A stretch of DNA of 64,000 bases from Bacteroidales bacterium (GTDB lineage Bacteria; Bacteroidota; Bacteroidia; Bacteroidales; 4484-276), in the NCBI GenBank assembly GCA_014860585.1, contig JACZJL010000033.1:49278-113277 (forward strand), in the 5' to 3' direction. The notes under the pieces were generated by a model that had not been told where the DNA came from, searched no databases, and saw only the letters and a list, made by a program, of their open reading frames with translations. Positions 1-12,100 of this stretch are shown piece after piece; positions within the stretch are counted from its first letter, which is position 1, and every line of letters begins with the position of its first letter. The translations under genes and the position numbers were made by a program.

Positions 1-2656
1 GTACAGTAAACATGATGACCAGCGGATCGCGGAAGCTTTCAAACTGGGCAGAAAGTACCAGGTATATCAGGATGAGTGCAAGCACAAAGGCAAACACGAG
101 ACTGCTGGCGCTCTCTTCAAAATCTTTGGAGGCGCCGGCCAGCGAAGTCGAGAAAGTCTCGTCAAGAAGGTTGGAGGCAATACGGTTCATCTCATCAATG
201 CCATCGCCAATTGTTTTGCCGGGGGCAGGGTTTGCCGAAATCGTGGCCGATACAAAACGGTTGTAACGGTATAACTGTGGCGGGTTTACGGTTTCCTTGA
301 GTGTGATCAGGTTACTAAGCATAACCATTTCCCCGCGGTTGTTTTTAACATACAGATTTTCCAGGTCAACCGGTGCATCGCGAAATCCGCGTTCAAGCTG
401 CCCGATCACTTCGTATTGCTTACCGTCCATCACAAAGTAGCCAAAACGTGTTCCGCTCATGGCAAATTGAATGGTCTGCGCAATATCCATAGCAGAAATT
501 CCCAGCATTCGTGCCTTCTCCCGGTTGATGGTGATCTGCAGTTCCGGCTTGTTGAACTTCAGGTTGAGATCGGCAAATTGGAAAACCTCACTTTGCGCCA
601 CTTCAGTCATAAAACCCGGAAGCACTTCCTTGAGTTTATCCAGGTTAGCGGTCTGGATGACATATTGAACGGGCATTCCGCCTCGCTGCGTGCCAATGGA
701 CTGCTCCTGTGTTACGAAAGTACGCACTTCCGAAAGACTTTTTAGCTTCGCCGAAAGGTGATCGGCGATCTCCTGCTGGCTACGTTCACGCTGGTCAGGA
801 TCAATCAACCGGATACGTGAATTGACGGAGTTGGTAGCGCTCGACCCGCCATACCCTGGTGAAGTGACAGTAATAAGGGAGTATATTTCCGGAACTTCCG
901 CCTGCACCAGGTCAATGTATTGCCTTATATAGGCTTCCATAAATTCATAAGTACTGCCCTCGGGCGCCGTTCCAAAAACATTCATACCTGAACGGTCCTC
1001 CAATGGCGCCAGTTCAGAAGGCAGTTCACGTCCAACGCCTAATATAAGTAACACCGAAACGCCGGTTATTACAAAGGCCAGCCATTTTTTTCCTAGAAAC
1101 GAAGCAAGACTATCTGAATATAGCTGATTCAACTTTAAGAAAAATGGCTCCGTACTGGTGTAAAGCCAGTTATGTTTTTCCCTTTTTTTCAATATCCGGG
1201 TCGAAAGCATGGGGGTGAGGGTAAGTGCGACAAAAGAGGAAATAATAACAGCGCCGGCCAGCACAATCCCGAATTCGCGAAACAACCTTCCTGTAATTCC
1301 CTCCAGGAAAATGACCGGCAAAAATACCGTGGCCAGGGCCACCGTAGTGGCTATAACAGCAAAGAAGATTTCGGCTGAACCCTGCATCCCGGCTTGCAAA
1401 GGAGTCATTCCTTTTTCGATCTTTGAGTAAATATTTTCGATCACCACAATGGCATCATCCACCACCAACCCGATTGCCAGCACCAGTCCAAGCAGCGTAA
1501 GCACGTTGATAGAAAAACCGGCAGCATACATAATGAAAAAGGAACCGAGGAGCGAAATTGGGATGACCACCACGGGAATAATAGTTGTTCTCCAGTCGCG
1601 GAGAAAGAAAAAAATCACCAGCACGACCAGCACAAAGGCAAGATAAATGGTTTGTTCCACCTCAGTTATCGAATCGCGGATATAGTCCGTTTGGTCGAAA
1701 CCGATGCCCAGTTCGATATCGTCGGGCAGGTCTTTTTGGATTTTCTCGAGGCGGCGGTAAAATTCATCGGCAATTTCGATATGGTTTGACCCAGGCAACG
1801 GGGTGATGGCATTTCCTACCATTGGGACACCGTCGCGGCGCAGTAAAGTACGTTCGTTCAATGGCGCCAGTTCGGCAAAGCCTACGTCCTTGAAGCGGAC
1901 GACACCGGTTGCCCCTTCAGCAACAATGAGGTTGTTGAAATCTTCCGGGGTTTCCAGCCGGCTCAGCGTTCTCAGGGTCAGTTCAATGGTGTTTCCTTCG
2001 ATGGAGCCTGCAGGCAGCTCAAGGTTTTCGCGGAGGAGTGCATTGCGCACATCCAGCGGGCTCAGTCTGAAAGCGGCGAGCCGTCCCGGGTCCATTCGTA
2101 AACGCATGGAGTAGCGTTTTGCACCCCAAACCGCAATTGAACTCACCCCCGGAATGGTCTGCAGACTTTCCTTAAATGTACGCTCGGCAATTTCGGTCAG
2201 CTCAAGCAGGTTGCGCTGCTCGCTGCGGATGTTCAGGAAAATAATCGGTGATGCGTCAGCATCAGCTTTTGAAACAATCGGCGGGTCGGCATCGGGAGGC
2301 AACAGGCGCATGCTTCGTGAAACACGGTCGCGCACATCATTGGCTGCTGCCTCCATGTCAATGCTCAGGTCAAACTCGACGGTGATGGTGCTTCTTCCGT
2401 CGCGACTCACGGAGGTCAGTGTCCTGATTCCTTCGATACCATTGATGGACTCTTCGAGTGGTTCGGTGATCTGCGACTCAATCACATCGGCGTTGGCGCC
2501 CGGATAATTTGCACTTACGGTGATGATGGGCGGATCAACACTGGGGTACTCGCGCACGCCAAGTGAAGTCATCCCGATAACTCCGAAAAGGACGATCATG
2601 ATTGACATTACGGTTGCCAAAACCGGCCTGGTAATACTTATTGAAGACAGGCTCAT
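1..2656 (-). CDS. RND-family efflux pump inner-membrane subunit (AcrB/MexB type), 3' end cut by window
   Basis: Proton-driven inner-membrane component of a tripartite efflux system. The ATG is at 2656 and about 885 residues are visible of an expected 1020-1050, so the C-terminus lies beyond the window edge. The N-terminus (MSLSSISITRPVLATVMSIM) is the usual first membrane helix. The proton-relay motif VVDDAIVVIEN is intact, with Asp400 and Asp401 matching AcrB D407/D408. The porter-domain segment PGANADVIESQITEPLEES is also typical. The ATG overlaps the TGA of the upstream membrane-fusion gene by 4 nt (ATGA), so the two are probably translationally coupled. The substrate cannot be told; hydrophobic drugs or envelope lipids are both possible. 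An outer-membrane factor gene, if linked, would lie outside the window. Confidence 0.95.
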   Translation of the reverse strand, partial: MSLSSISITRPVLATVMSIMIVLFGVIGMTSLGVREYPSVDPPIITVSANYPGANADVIESQITEPLEESINGIEGIRTLTSVSRDGRSTITVEFDLSIDMEAAANDVRDRVSRSMRLLPPDADPPIVSKADADASPIIFLNIRSEQRNLLELTEIAERTFKESLQTIPGVSSIAVWGAKRYSMRLRMDPGRLAAFRLSPLDVRNALLRENLELPAGSIEGNTIELTLRTLSRLETPEDFNNLIVAEGATGVVRFKDVGFAELAPLNERTLLRRDGVPMVGNAITPLPGSNHIEIADEFYRRLEKIQKDLPDDIELGIGFDQTDYIRDSITEVEQTIYLAFVLVVLVIFFFLRDWRTTIIPVVVIPISLLGSFFIMYAAGFSINVLTLLGLVLAIGLVVDDAIVVIENIYSKIEKGMTPLQAGMQGSAEIFFAVIATTVALATVFLPVIFLEGITGRLFREFGIVLAGAVIISSFVALTLTPMLSTRILKKREKHNWLYTSTEPFFLKLNQLYSDSLASFLGKKWLAFVITGVSVLLILGVGRELPSELAPLEDRSGMNVFGTAPEGSTYEFMEAYIRQYIDLVQAEVPEIYSLITVTSPGYGGSSATNSVNSRIRLIDPDQRERSQQEIADHLSAKLKSLSEVRTFVTQEQSIGTQRGGMPVQYVIQTANLDKLKEVLPGFMTEVAQSEVFQFADLNLKFNKPELQITINREKARMLGISAMDIAQTIQFAMSGTRFGYFVMDGKQYEVIGQLERGFRDAPVDLENLYVKNNRGEMVMLSNLITLKETVNPPQLYRYNRFVSATISANPAPGKTIGDGIDEMNRIASNLLDETFSTSLAGASKDFEESASSLVFAFVLALILIYLVLSAQFESFRDPLVIMFTV

Positions 2657-3732
2657 ATTGGCAAAATTTCTTTAATACTAACCGGAAGCCCTGAGCGCAT
2701 CTGTAATATACCGGTGGTGATCACCGTATCGCCTGTATTCAGTCCGCTGATAATCTGCACGTGTGACTCGGTGCGCAGCCCGGTGGTAACGATTACAGGT
2801 TGAACAACTCCATTTTTATACAAAAACACTTTGCTTGACCCCATCTCGGGCACCAGCGCCTGGGTTGGGATTTGCAATGCATTGTCAAGACTTTGAAGCA
2901 CTACCTCCACGCGGGCATACGATCCGGGGATGATGTGTCCGTTTGTGTTGGCATATAAGGCCCTTACCAGAATAGAACGTGTTCGTTGGTCAACAACCGG
3001 CTCGATGGCCGAAATGGTTGCTTCGAAAGTTCCAGGCTGGTTATCCACCGAAAACATCACCTTTCCCCCTTTCTTCAGATATCCGGCAAAACGCTCAGGA
3101 ATACTGAAATCGATTTTTACCGGTTCCGTTTTGGCCAGCCTCACGATTTGCATTCCGGGAGAAATGTAAGCCCCTTCGCTGATGTGCCTCAATCCCAGAA
3201 TTCCACTAAACGGCGCTCTGATAATGGTCTTCTCCAGTTGTGCCTGAAGCAGCGCCTCCTCCGCCTTTAATGTGCTGAGTTCGGTATAAACCTGGTCGTA
3301 AGTCTGCTGGCTGATTCCCTGCTTTTCGAGCAGGCTGCGCTGGCGTTGTTCGCTCTCTTCGGCAAGGCGAACCTGGTGTTTGTTGCGCTCAATCTGTGCC
3401 AGCAGGTCGGCATTGTTTACAGTGATTAACAAATCGCCTTTGGTCACTTTTGCCCCCTCGGCAAAATGGATGGCGGTCACACGACCAGAGGTCTCAGCTG
3501 AGATTTCAACCTGCTCGTCTGGCAATACGGTTCCGGCCGAAACAATTTTATCAGACATCAGCGTTGGCTTAATGATAACGGCTACCACCGGAAGGATGGC
3601 TGACGAGCGGCCGGAGACCAGTTCCGGACGTGATGCCGGGGTACTGAAGTATCCGGTACGATTGGCAATTAGAAATAAAATGACAAGCAGTGTGAGGAGA
3701 ATCCCGAGAATTCGTTTGTAGTATTTCTTCAT
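2653..3732 (-). CDS. RND efflux periplasmic adaptor (HlyD/AcrA membrane-fusion family)
   Basis: 359 aa. It bridges the inner-membrane RND pump to an outer-membrane channel. Residues about 7-23 form one hydrophobic N-terminal anchor with no clear lipobox. A biotinyl/lipoyl-like segment follows (around VSAETSGRVTAIHFAEGAKV, residues 80-105), then a short Gln/Glu-rich coiled-coil hairpin at about 110-165, then the beta-barrel and membrane-proximal domains. The length is normal for the family. It is the first gene of a two-gene operon with the pump, with a 4-nt ATGA overlap. A TAACTTTG -7 element 23-30 nt upstream of the ATG is the likely promoter. Confidence 0.93.
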   Translation of the reverse strand: MKKYYKRILGILLTLLVILFLIANRTGYFSTPASRPELVSGRSSAILPVVAVIIKPTLMSDKIVSAGTVLPDEQVEISAETSGRVTAIHFAEGAKVTKGDLLITVNNADLLAQIERNKHQVRLAEESEQRQRSLLEKQGISQQTYDQVYTELSTLKAEEALLQAQLEKTIIRAPFSGILGLRHISEGAYISPGMQIVRLAKTEPVKIDFSIPERFAGYLKKGGKVMFSVDNQPGTFEATISAIEPVVDQRTRSILVRALYANTNGHIIPGSYARVEVVLQSLDNALQIPTQALVPEMGSSKVFLYKNGVVQPVIVTTGLRTESHVQIISGLNTGDTVITTGILQMRSGLPVSIKEILPI

Positions 3733-3754
3733 AAAACATTTAGTGAAACGGGCA

Positions 3755-3762
3755 CAAAGTTA
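3755..3762 (-). promoter_or_regulatory. Candidate -7 promoter element for the efflux operon
   Basis: TAACTTTG on the minus strand matches the Bacteroidetes TAnnTTTG -7 consensus. It lies 23-30 nt upstream of the adaptor-protein ATG. No good -33 TTTG is seen at the expected distance, so this is only moderately supported. Apart from this and the opposite-strand element at 3979, nothing recognisable is seen in the 327-base gap 3733-4059. Confidence 0.4.
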
Positions 3763-3978
3763 GTAAATCCCTAACGCCTGAAAGCCTGATTTCGTTTTGA
3801 ATCGCAGAATTTAAGAGAAGAATGGTCGCCATGGCAAATCATTGTTTTAAAGAAATGGAACAAGCCTTGTCCTTTTGATGGTTCGTTTACCTGTTCATTT
3901 TCAGAGTACAATTCCAATTACTCGAAATCCACCTGGTGAATTTTTTTTATTCACCATCAGCATGAGATAAAAACGCTC

Positions 3979-3986
3979 TACTTTTG
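3979..3986 (+). promoter_or_regulatory. Candidate -7 promoter element
   Basis: TACTTTTG matches TAnnTTTG and sits 74 nt upstream of the preferred ATG at 4060 of the following membrane-protein gene. No convincing -33 element accompanies it. Confidence 0.35.
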
Positions 3987-4059
3987 TTTTGGTGAAAGAA
4001 GAAATTTTGAATATCAGATTTCGCGAAGGAGCGTGATCGGGTTCTTTAATACATATAAC

Positions 4060-4773
4060 ATGGAAATTAATTCTAAAGCAGAAATTGTCCGTTTTGGTAA
4101 GATGGCGGTTTACCTCAACATGTTCGGGATCATCTTTTCCGGGCTTGTTTTCCCGGTTTTGTCAATGATCATCAGTCCTCAACCGCCCTGGAAAGATGCT
4201 GAATTATTTATCCGCTCTTTTCACACACTGCAGACAGCTACCTTTTTCTTAGGGTACTTCCTGGTGATGGGTTCATTGTTGACATTTGTCACACTGGCCT
4301 TATTAACTGAGCAGGGGAAAAGGATCTGGGCGCTTTCCGGCCTCGCCATTAATGTAGTTTTCACTGCAATCGTGATCCTGAATTATATCATCCAGACGAC
4401 TTATGTCCCTTACCTTGCCACGAACAACCCTCCTGAAACTTCATTTCTTCTGCCCGCTTTCAGCATGGCTAACCCCGGTTCGTTTGCCTGGGCGCTCGAA
4501 ATGTATGGATGGGGCGGGGTTGGATTGTCTTTTATGTTTATGGCCTGTATTTTTGAAAAGGAAAAATGGGAACCCCAATTAAAGCGGTTGTTCCTGCTGA
4601 ACGGTTTGCTCAGCATAGCCGGAGCGCTGATTACCTCCGTCAACATGAACTGGCTCTTCACCAATGCAGGTCTTATCTCACTCGTGGTTTGGAATGTGCT
4701 GGTTTTTGTCATTGATATTGTGCTGCTTAAATATTTTGCGTTCTTACAAACAAAGGCGACTCAAATCACATAG
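4060..4773 (+). CDS. Polytopic membrane protein of unknown function
   Basis: 237 aa from the ATG at 4060; the frame is open back to a GTG at 4033, giving 246 aa. I prefer the ATG because the GTG lies only 1 nt after an AAGGAG run, too close for it to serve as a ribosome site. About six or seven hydrophobic helices are visible with short polar loops and a single larger loop (YLATNNPPETSFLLP). There are no catalytic motifs, paired histidines or cofactor signatures that I recognise. It stands alone between the efflux operon (opposite strand) and the alkaline phosphatase gene. I do not recognise the family. Confidence 0.7.
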   Translation: MEINSKAEIVRFGKMAVYLNMFGIIFSGLVFPVLSMIISPQPPWKDAELFIRSFHTLQTATFFLGYFLVMGSLLTFVTLALLTEQGKRIWALSGLAINVVFTAIVILNYIIQTTYVPYLATNNPPETSFLLPAFSMANPGSFAWALEMYGWGGVGLSFMFMACIFEKEKWEPQLKRLFLLNGLLSIAGALITSVNMNWLFTNAGLISLVVWNVLVFVIDIVLLKYFAFLQTKATQIT

Positions 4774-4902
4774 CACAACAATTGATGTGAAAAGAAGCCG
4801 GCACTAATTCATCAGCTTTCATAATTTTGCCTCATTCTGAAACGTAAAACCTTTTTCACTGCCCGATTGTTCTTTCAGTTGGTCATGCTTAATCATAAAC
4901 TT

Positions 4903-6003
4903 ATGAAATCATATAAAATTCTGATTGGTATTCTGCTGGCATTGGTTACCCTGCCCTTTTGCGGCAAGAATGAAGGAATAATCGAAAAACCGCCACACAT
5001 TGATCCTTCAGCAAAAAAGAAAATCATCCTGATGATCGGCGACGGGATGGGGCTGAGCCAGATCACAGCCGCTTCGGTGCACCTTGGGCGTCCACTCAAT
5101 CTGGAGCAATGCAAATACATTGGGTTGCAAAAAGTATTTGCTTCCGACCAACTGGTTCCTTCCTCCGCTTCTTCGATCACTGCCATTGCCAGTGGGGTCA
5201 AAACAAAATATGATTATGTGGGGCTGGATGCTGACGGTAAAAAAGCGGTGAATATTGCCGAGATGCTTTCGAACAAAGGGTTTGCAACGGGGATAGTAAC
5301 CACCTCATTTGTTTCAGACAATACACCGGCCGGATTTTATGGTCACAATCCCGACCGCTACGACCGCGAAGGCATTGCACTTGACCTGCTAACCTCAGGA
5401 CTGGATGTGGTGATCGGTGGTGGCAGGGATCATTTCAACCAGCGGTCGGACGGTCTGAACCTGCTCGATTCGCTGCAGTCCGCGGATTTCCTTGTTTTTG
5501 ATAACCTGCAGGCTGCCACAGTCGTTGAAAAGGGGAAAGTGGCGTGCTTTACCGATACGTTCAGACCACCAAAGATTTCGGAAGGGCGCGGTGATATGTT
5601 AAGCGATGCCACGCTCCTTGCACTCCGGCTGCTTGATGACAATGAAAATGGATTTTTCCTGATGGTGGAGGGTGGCCAGATTGACTGGGCCTGTCACTTC
5701 AACGACCAAGAATGGCTGATGGATGAAATGCTGGATTTTGATAAGGTGGTTGGTGAAGTCCTCGATTATGCAGCAAAAGATGGCAATACGCTGGTCATCA
5801 TTACCGGCGACCACGAAACAGGCGGCTTTGCGCTTACAGGCGGCAATGAGTCGTCCGGTGAAGTGCAGACAGGATTTGTCATTGATGATCATACAGCTAC
5901 GATGGTTCCTGTGTTTGCTTTTGGTCCCGGAGCCGGCAATTATACTGGAGTTTACAAAAACACAGCGTTTTTTGAGAAGTTCAGGGAGTTTTTTGGAATT
6001 TAA
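4903..6003 (+). CDS. Alkaline phosphatase family protein, exported or lipid-anchored
   Basis: 366 aa from the ATG at 4903; an in-frame TTG at 4867 would add 12 residues that do not improve the signal peptide. The N-terminus MKSYKILIGILLALVTLPFC-G is a signal sequence that may end in a non-canonical lipobox. Metal-site motifs are in order: MIGDGMG (Asp47), the nucleophile region SSASSITAIASG (nucleophile Ser88), MVEGGQIDWACH, and TGDHETGG near the C-terminus. This is a metal-dependent phosphomonoesterase acting in the periplasm or at the surface, probably for phosphate scavenging. The residue before the nucleophile is Ser where most homologues have Asp. A TAATTTTG sequence at 4822-4829 may be its -7 element. 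Confidence 0.88.
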   Translation: MKSYKILIGILLALVTLPFCGKNEGIIEKPPHIDPSAKKKIILMIGDGMGLSQITAASVHLGRPLNLEQCKYIGLQKVFASDQLVPSSASSITAIASGVKTKYDYVGLDADGKKAVNIAEMLSNKGFATGIVTTSFVSDNTPAGFYGHNPDRYDREGIALDLLTSGLDVVIGGGRDHFNQRSDGLNLLDSLQSADFLVFDNLQAATVVEKGKVACFTDTFRPPKISEGRGDMLSDATLLALRLLDDNENGFFLMVEGGQIDWACHFNDQEWLMDEMLDFDKVVGEVLDYAAKDGNTLVIITGDHETGGFALTGGNESSGEVQTGFVIDDHTATMVPVFAFGPGAGNYTGVYKNTAFFEKFREFFGI

Positions 6004-6129
6004 GGTGTAAAAAAGTCAGTCATTATGACTTCCTTTACCCGAATTAAAACTATTGTGCGAGAGAAGGATGATTTGATTTTTCCTGTAAATACATTTTCAT
6101 TCCTCTGCGCCTAAGTTTCAAGTTTCATT

Positions 6130-6137
6130 TACATTTG
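6130..6137 (+). promoter_or_regulatory. -7 promoter element that decides the start of the giant CotH gene
   Basis: TACATTTG (TAnnTTTG) lies 25-32 nt upstream of ATG 6162. The longest open frame begins with a TTG at 6135, inside this element. If the promoter is real, the TTG cannot be transcribed and translation must start at 6162. Confidence 0.45.
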
Positions 6138-6161
6138 CAGTCTGTTCGAAAGCGTCTTTTC

Positions 6162-9100
6162 ATGTTCATCAAAGTTTTTAAATTGGATTCAGTGAAATAT
6201 CGGGGCTGTTGTATTTTCTGGCCGCTGATGCTGTTATTCATTCTAATGATGTCCTGGCCGGCGACTCAGGTAAAGTGCCAGGTGGTGTTCAACGAAGTAA
6301 GTTCAGCCAACTTTTCAGGGATTACCGATGAGGATGGCGATTTTGAAGACTGGATTGAATTGTATAACACCGGCAGCCAACCGGTCAACCTGAAAGGCTG
6401 GGTGTTGACGGATAATCCCGACCTTCCGGGTAAATGGAAATTTCCTGAGATCATCATTGAGCCGCAGGGTTTCCTCATTGTCTTTGCTTCGGACAAGAAC
6501 AGGAAAGTATTGATTGACCATTTCGAAACGGCAGTCTACAACACCGACTCATTCCGGTATGTAAATCCCACAAGCGAGCCTGACCGGTTTTGGCGTGATC
6601 CGGAATTTGTTGATACCACATGGCAGGTCTCACCGGGTGGATTTGGACATGGAACAGGGTTTTACCATACCAAGGTTTACGATACGTTGATCTCTGTTTT
6701 TTTACGGAAAAAATTCACGGTTTCAAATCCGGAAGATATTGTGAATGCCCAGTTTCACCTGGATTACGATGATGGATTTATTGCTTTTTTGAACGGTTTT
6801 GAGATCTTCAGAAAGAACCTGAAACCTGACGGTAAACTGCCGGAATTCAACCAGGCGGCATGGCGGCAGCACCCGTCGCAATGGGTGAATGGCGAGCCTG
6901 CCGAACTTTTTACCATTAACCGCGCCGACATCCATCGGTTGCTGGCAGAAGGCGAAAACGTGCTCGCTATCCAACTGCACAACCACTGGCTGGATGAGGA
7001 GATGAGTATCAATCCGTTCCTTTCGTTCGGGATCCAATCTCAATCCATCTATTTCAGGGAACCCCCACCATGGTTTTACCATGATCCTTTGTATCTGCAT
7101 ACAAACTTTAAACTTGAAGCTTTGGGCGAGCCTCTTTTGCTGTTTGATGCGCAGGGCAACCTGCGTGACCAGCTGATCATTCCTGAATTGCCTTACAACG
7201 CGAGTTATGGAAGGGTAGGGGATGGTAACCCGGACTTTTGCTATTTTGCCGATCCAAGCCCAAATGCAACAAATACAACCCAGCAGTGCTTTTCCGGAAC
7301 AGTGCCTGGGTTAACAATGTTTTTCCCCGTTGCCGGCCTCTATGACATTACTCCCAGGGATTCGATGCGGATGAATATTTTTGCCTTGTCCCCTGATTTG
7401 GAAATTCGATATACTTTGGACGGAAGCGAGCCCAATTCAGGTTCAGCACTTTACACCAATGAAATTTATATAACAGGCACAACCGTTGTAAAAGCGAGAC
7501 TCTTCAAGGAAGGTTATCTGCCCGGCGATATAGCGGTCAGCAGTTACATCATCAACAAATCAACCAATCTGCCCGTGTTTTCCGTAAGTACAAATCCTGA
7601 ACTGTTGTGGGACTATGAAACAGGTATTTACGTTACCGGCCCTGATGCTGATCCCAATTTCCCCTACTTTGGTGCAAACTTCTGGCGTGATATTGAAATT
7701 CCGGCTTCCATCGAATATTTTGGAACTGGAACTGATCGCATTTTTCAGCAGGAGGCCGGGGTGAAAATTCATGGCGGATGGAGCCGCGCATTTGCACAAA
7801 AAAGTCTCCGGCTCACTAACCGCAGTAGTTTCGGGACATCTGCCTTCAACCATCCGTTTTTTAAGGATAAGAACATCCTCGACTATAAAAAATTGATCCT
7901 GCGCAATGGCGGAAACGATTTTCAGTCGGCCATGATGCGCGATGGATTGATCCATAAAATGGTTCAAAAAGTCACCAATATGGCTGTTCAGGATTATCAG
8001 CCTTCGGTGGTTTACCTGAATGGGGAATATTGGGGCATCCATAATCTGAGAGAAAAAATTGATGAAGATTTTCTTTTTGAGAATTTTGCCCTGGACAGCG
8101 ACGAGGTTGATTTGCTTGAAAAAAACAACCTGATCATCGAAGGCGACAATACTGATTTCATCGCGTTGTATGATTTTATCATTTCGAACGACCTTGGTGA
8201 TGAGAATAACTTTAATGTGGTGACCGAACAACTGGAGATCACCAACGTGATTGATTATTTTGTGGTTGAGTTGTTTATCATCAACACCGACTGGCCCCAG
8301 AACAACGTAAAATACTGGAAGCAGGGTGATGGAAAATGGCAATATATCTTTTTGGATGCTGACAATGCCATGGATTTTAACACCAACCTGCAACATTACA
8401 CCAAAAATTCTTACACCCGTGTTATGGAGGATTCTGTAGTTCAGCACTCGGTCATCTTTCAACGGCTGTTGGAAAATAGCAACTTCCGGCGGGATTTCAT
8501 CAACCGCTATGCTGACCTGATGAATACGATTTTCCTGCCCGAAAACTCTATTGCCCTGATTGAGAACATCAGGGACAGCATTATTGGCGAAATGGCTGCA
8601 CACAAAGCAAAGTGGGGCGGTTCGGTTTCGTTCTGGAACAATTTTCATGTGAATACCAAATTGAAGGGCTTCTTCCAGAACAGGCCTGAATACGCCAGGT
8701 TGCATACCATTGAGGAATTTGGACTTGACACGGTATTCACATTGACTCTGAATACTGCTAATGGCATGAGCTCCAGGATTCGACTCAACACCATTATCCC
8801 GGACAATTATCCCTGGAATGGAATTTATTTTTACGACAATCCTGTGCAGGTGGAAGCGCTTCCTGCACCCGGCATGGAGTTCAGCCACTGGCAATCTTCC
8901 CAGTTTCCTGTTTTGACTGATTCCCTTCAACGGATGTGGTGGCACCTGTCGGCAAATGATACGCTGACAGCTCATTTCATTGGTGTACCTGATACCTTGA
9001 AACTTGTTTTCACCGAAATCAATTACAAATCCCATGAAGAGATGGATGCCGGAGATTGGGTGGAGTTATTCAACCCAAATGAAACCGAAGTAGATATCTC

Positions 9101-12100
9101 AGGCTGGATATTCAAAGGTGACAGCGATTTCAGTAGTTTTATATTTCCTGAAAATACGTTAATTCAGCCCGGTTCTTACCTTGTTTTGGCGCAGGATACT
9201 GCAAGGTTTTCAGCGATAAACAAGGATGTTGCCAATGTGACCGGCTCGTTTAATTTTGGATTAAAAACCTGGTCGTCACAGGTTCGGTTGTTCGATCGGC
9301 ATGAGAACCTGATCGTGTCGATGCAGTATTTCGATCAGTCGCCATGGCCGGGAAATATTGCAGGCACAGGCAGAACGATCGAGCTGATCTCCCCTGAGTT
9401 GGACATCAATGACCCTCAAAGTTGGAAAGCAGGTTGCCCCGGAGGGTCGCCAGGCAGCGAACCATACGATTGCATGGAAGATTTCAACGTCTGTTTTACC
9501 GAATTCAACTATAAATCCTACTCCGGATTCGACACAAAAGATTGGGTTGAAATTTACAATTACGACACCGTGCCGGTTGACCTAGGATTTTGGGTTTTTA
9601 GAGATAATGACGGCGCTCATGAGTTTGTGCTTCCCTATGGTTTACAGCTTGATCCGGGCAGTTTTCTTGTACTTTGTGAAGACACGGCAGCATTCAGGTT
9701 GTTTAATCCCGGAGTTGAACCTGTCATCGGCAATTTTGATTTCGGGCTTTCCTCTGATAGCGATAAACTCAGGCTTTACGATCCATGGGAAAACATGATT
9801 TCACAGTTGGAATATTCATCCGGTGCTCCCTGGCCGCCAGATGTGTCAGGAACCGGACGCACTGCTGAAGTGATTGACTACGGAGGGGATATCAGCAACG
9901 GAGCCAACTGGAGGAGTGGATGCCTCGGAGGATCGCCGGGAATGTTCCCGCTGCCATGCCATGACACGGCGGCAATCGTGGTTACTGAAATCAATTACGC
10001 TGCTTCTGATGAATTCGACTCAGGCGACTGGATCGAGATTTTTAACCATGATACGGTGCCGGTTGTGCTCAATGGCTGGAGATTTCGCGATGACAATCCA
10101 GGCCACAATTACAGTTTTCCTGACGGCCTCATACTGATGCCCGAGGAATTTATTGTGTTGGTTGAGGATTCTGTCAGGTTCAAGTTAGTGCATGATACCG
10201 TTACACGTTTTACAGGAGAATTTGATTTCGGGCTTTCTGCCACTTCGGATGAAGTGCATTTATATGACATTTTCGGTCAGGAAATTGCGTTCATAGGCTA
10301 TCAATCCACATTACCATGGCCGGCGAATATTCCCGGTACCGGACGAACCATTGAACTGATTGATCCGGAAATGCCAATGAATAGCCCCCAGCATTGGAAA
10401 GCCGGTTGCCCCGGAGGGTCGCCTGCCAGTTCGCCCTTTGAGTGTCCCGGAAATTACAAACTGGCATTCACTGAGTTTAATTACAATTCCTATCCGGGCT
10501 TTGACACGAAAGATTGGGTGGAAATCCATAACTATGATTCAGTGCCTGTTGATTTAAGTTCATGGAGATTTGAGGACAATGACCCGAATAACCGTTTTAC
10601 TCTTTCGCCGGGAACACATATAGCGCCGGGAGGATTTCTTGTGCTGTGCGGGGACACCGCAGCATTCCGGTCATTCAATCCCGGAGTTACATCCATCATG
10701 GGTAACTTTGATTTTGGACTCTCCTCCGAAAATGATCATTTGCGGTTATACGACCCCTGGGAGGAACTGGTGTTGTTGGTTGAATATTCTTCCGGTCAAC
10801 CCTGGCCTCAGCATATTTCAGGCACCGGACGCACTGCCGAAGTGATTGATTTTACCGGCGAACTCAACAATGGCTTGAACTGGCATGACGGTTGCCTGGG
10901 TGGTTCGCCGGGTATGTTCCCGCTTCCCTGCCACGATACGGCAAGGATTGTTGTCACAGAGATCTGTTACAATTCATTGGATGAAAATGACACCGGGGAT
11001 TGGCTCGAAATTTATAATAATAATTCAGTCACTGTTTCCCTTAATGGCTGGAAACTTAAAAACTCAGCCGGGGATCAGGTGTTCCACTTCCCTGATGAAA
11101 TTACCCTGCAACCCGGGATGTATTTCCTGGTTGTACAGGATTCTCTGAGATTTATGGCAGCGCACGATACGATTTACGAATTTGTCGGGTCTTTCGGATT
11201 TGATTTGGATTGGCAGGCAGATGAAATTCATTTGTTTGACATCTTTGACCAGGAGATCGTCAATATCAGCTATCAGGCAGGCAGCCCCTGGCCTTTCAAT
11301 TTTTCTTCCAGTAAAAGAACCATCGAATTGATTGATCCGGATCAAAATGGGTCGGATCCTGTTAACTGGAAAATCGGCTGCCGCGGCGGGTCGCCCGGAA
11401 CTGCCCCTGTCAGCTGCGATGAAAACTATAAAATTGCTTTGACAGAATTCAATTACAAATCATTTCCAAAATTTGATACAAAAGACTGGGTCGAAATTTT
11501 TAACTACGACACCGTCAATATTGACCTGAGTTATTGGAAATTTGTCAACGAAAGCGGGGATCATGCTTTTGTATTCCCCGAGGGGTTTCAACTCGTTGTC
11601 GGGGAGTTTTTATTAATCTGTAGCGATACGACTGAATTCAGTAAGTTCAATCCCGAGTTGGATAACATTACCGGAAATTTCGAATTTGACCTTTCAGAGT
11701 ATGAAGATGCGCTACAGCTATCAGACCCCTGGGAAAATCTTGTTGTACTGGTCGATTATTCAAATGAACCGCCCTGGCCACAAGCGATTTCAGGGACAGG
11801 CCGCACTGCCGAACTGATTGATTTTGCTGCAAATTCCAACGATCCCTCAAATTGGAAAGCCGGATGCCTGAAGGGATCGCCGGGTGGTTTTCCGGTTCAA
11901 CCTTGTAACGACACAACCACCATTGTTGTCAGTGAGATTAACTACAGCATTTCTGCGGACTTACCTACCGGCTCGTGGTTCGAACTTTTCAACCCTAACG
12001 ATTTTGTGGTCGAACTGGATGGCTGGACGTTTCAAAATGCTGATGAGAATCCCTTTTTCCAATTCCCAGATGGCATACAATTGGTTCCGGATGCATATCT

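Noticed and set aside
7560..9035. 491-codon open frame on the minus strand
   Set aside because: It lies opposite the CotH region of the 2172-aa gene, whose domains are clear on the plus strand; the antisense product has no recognisable domain.
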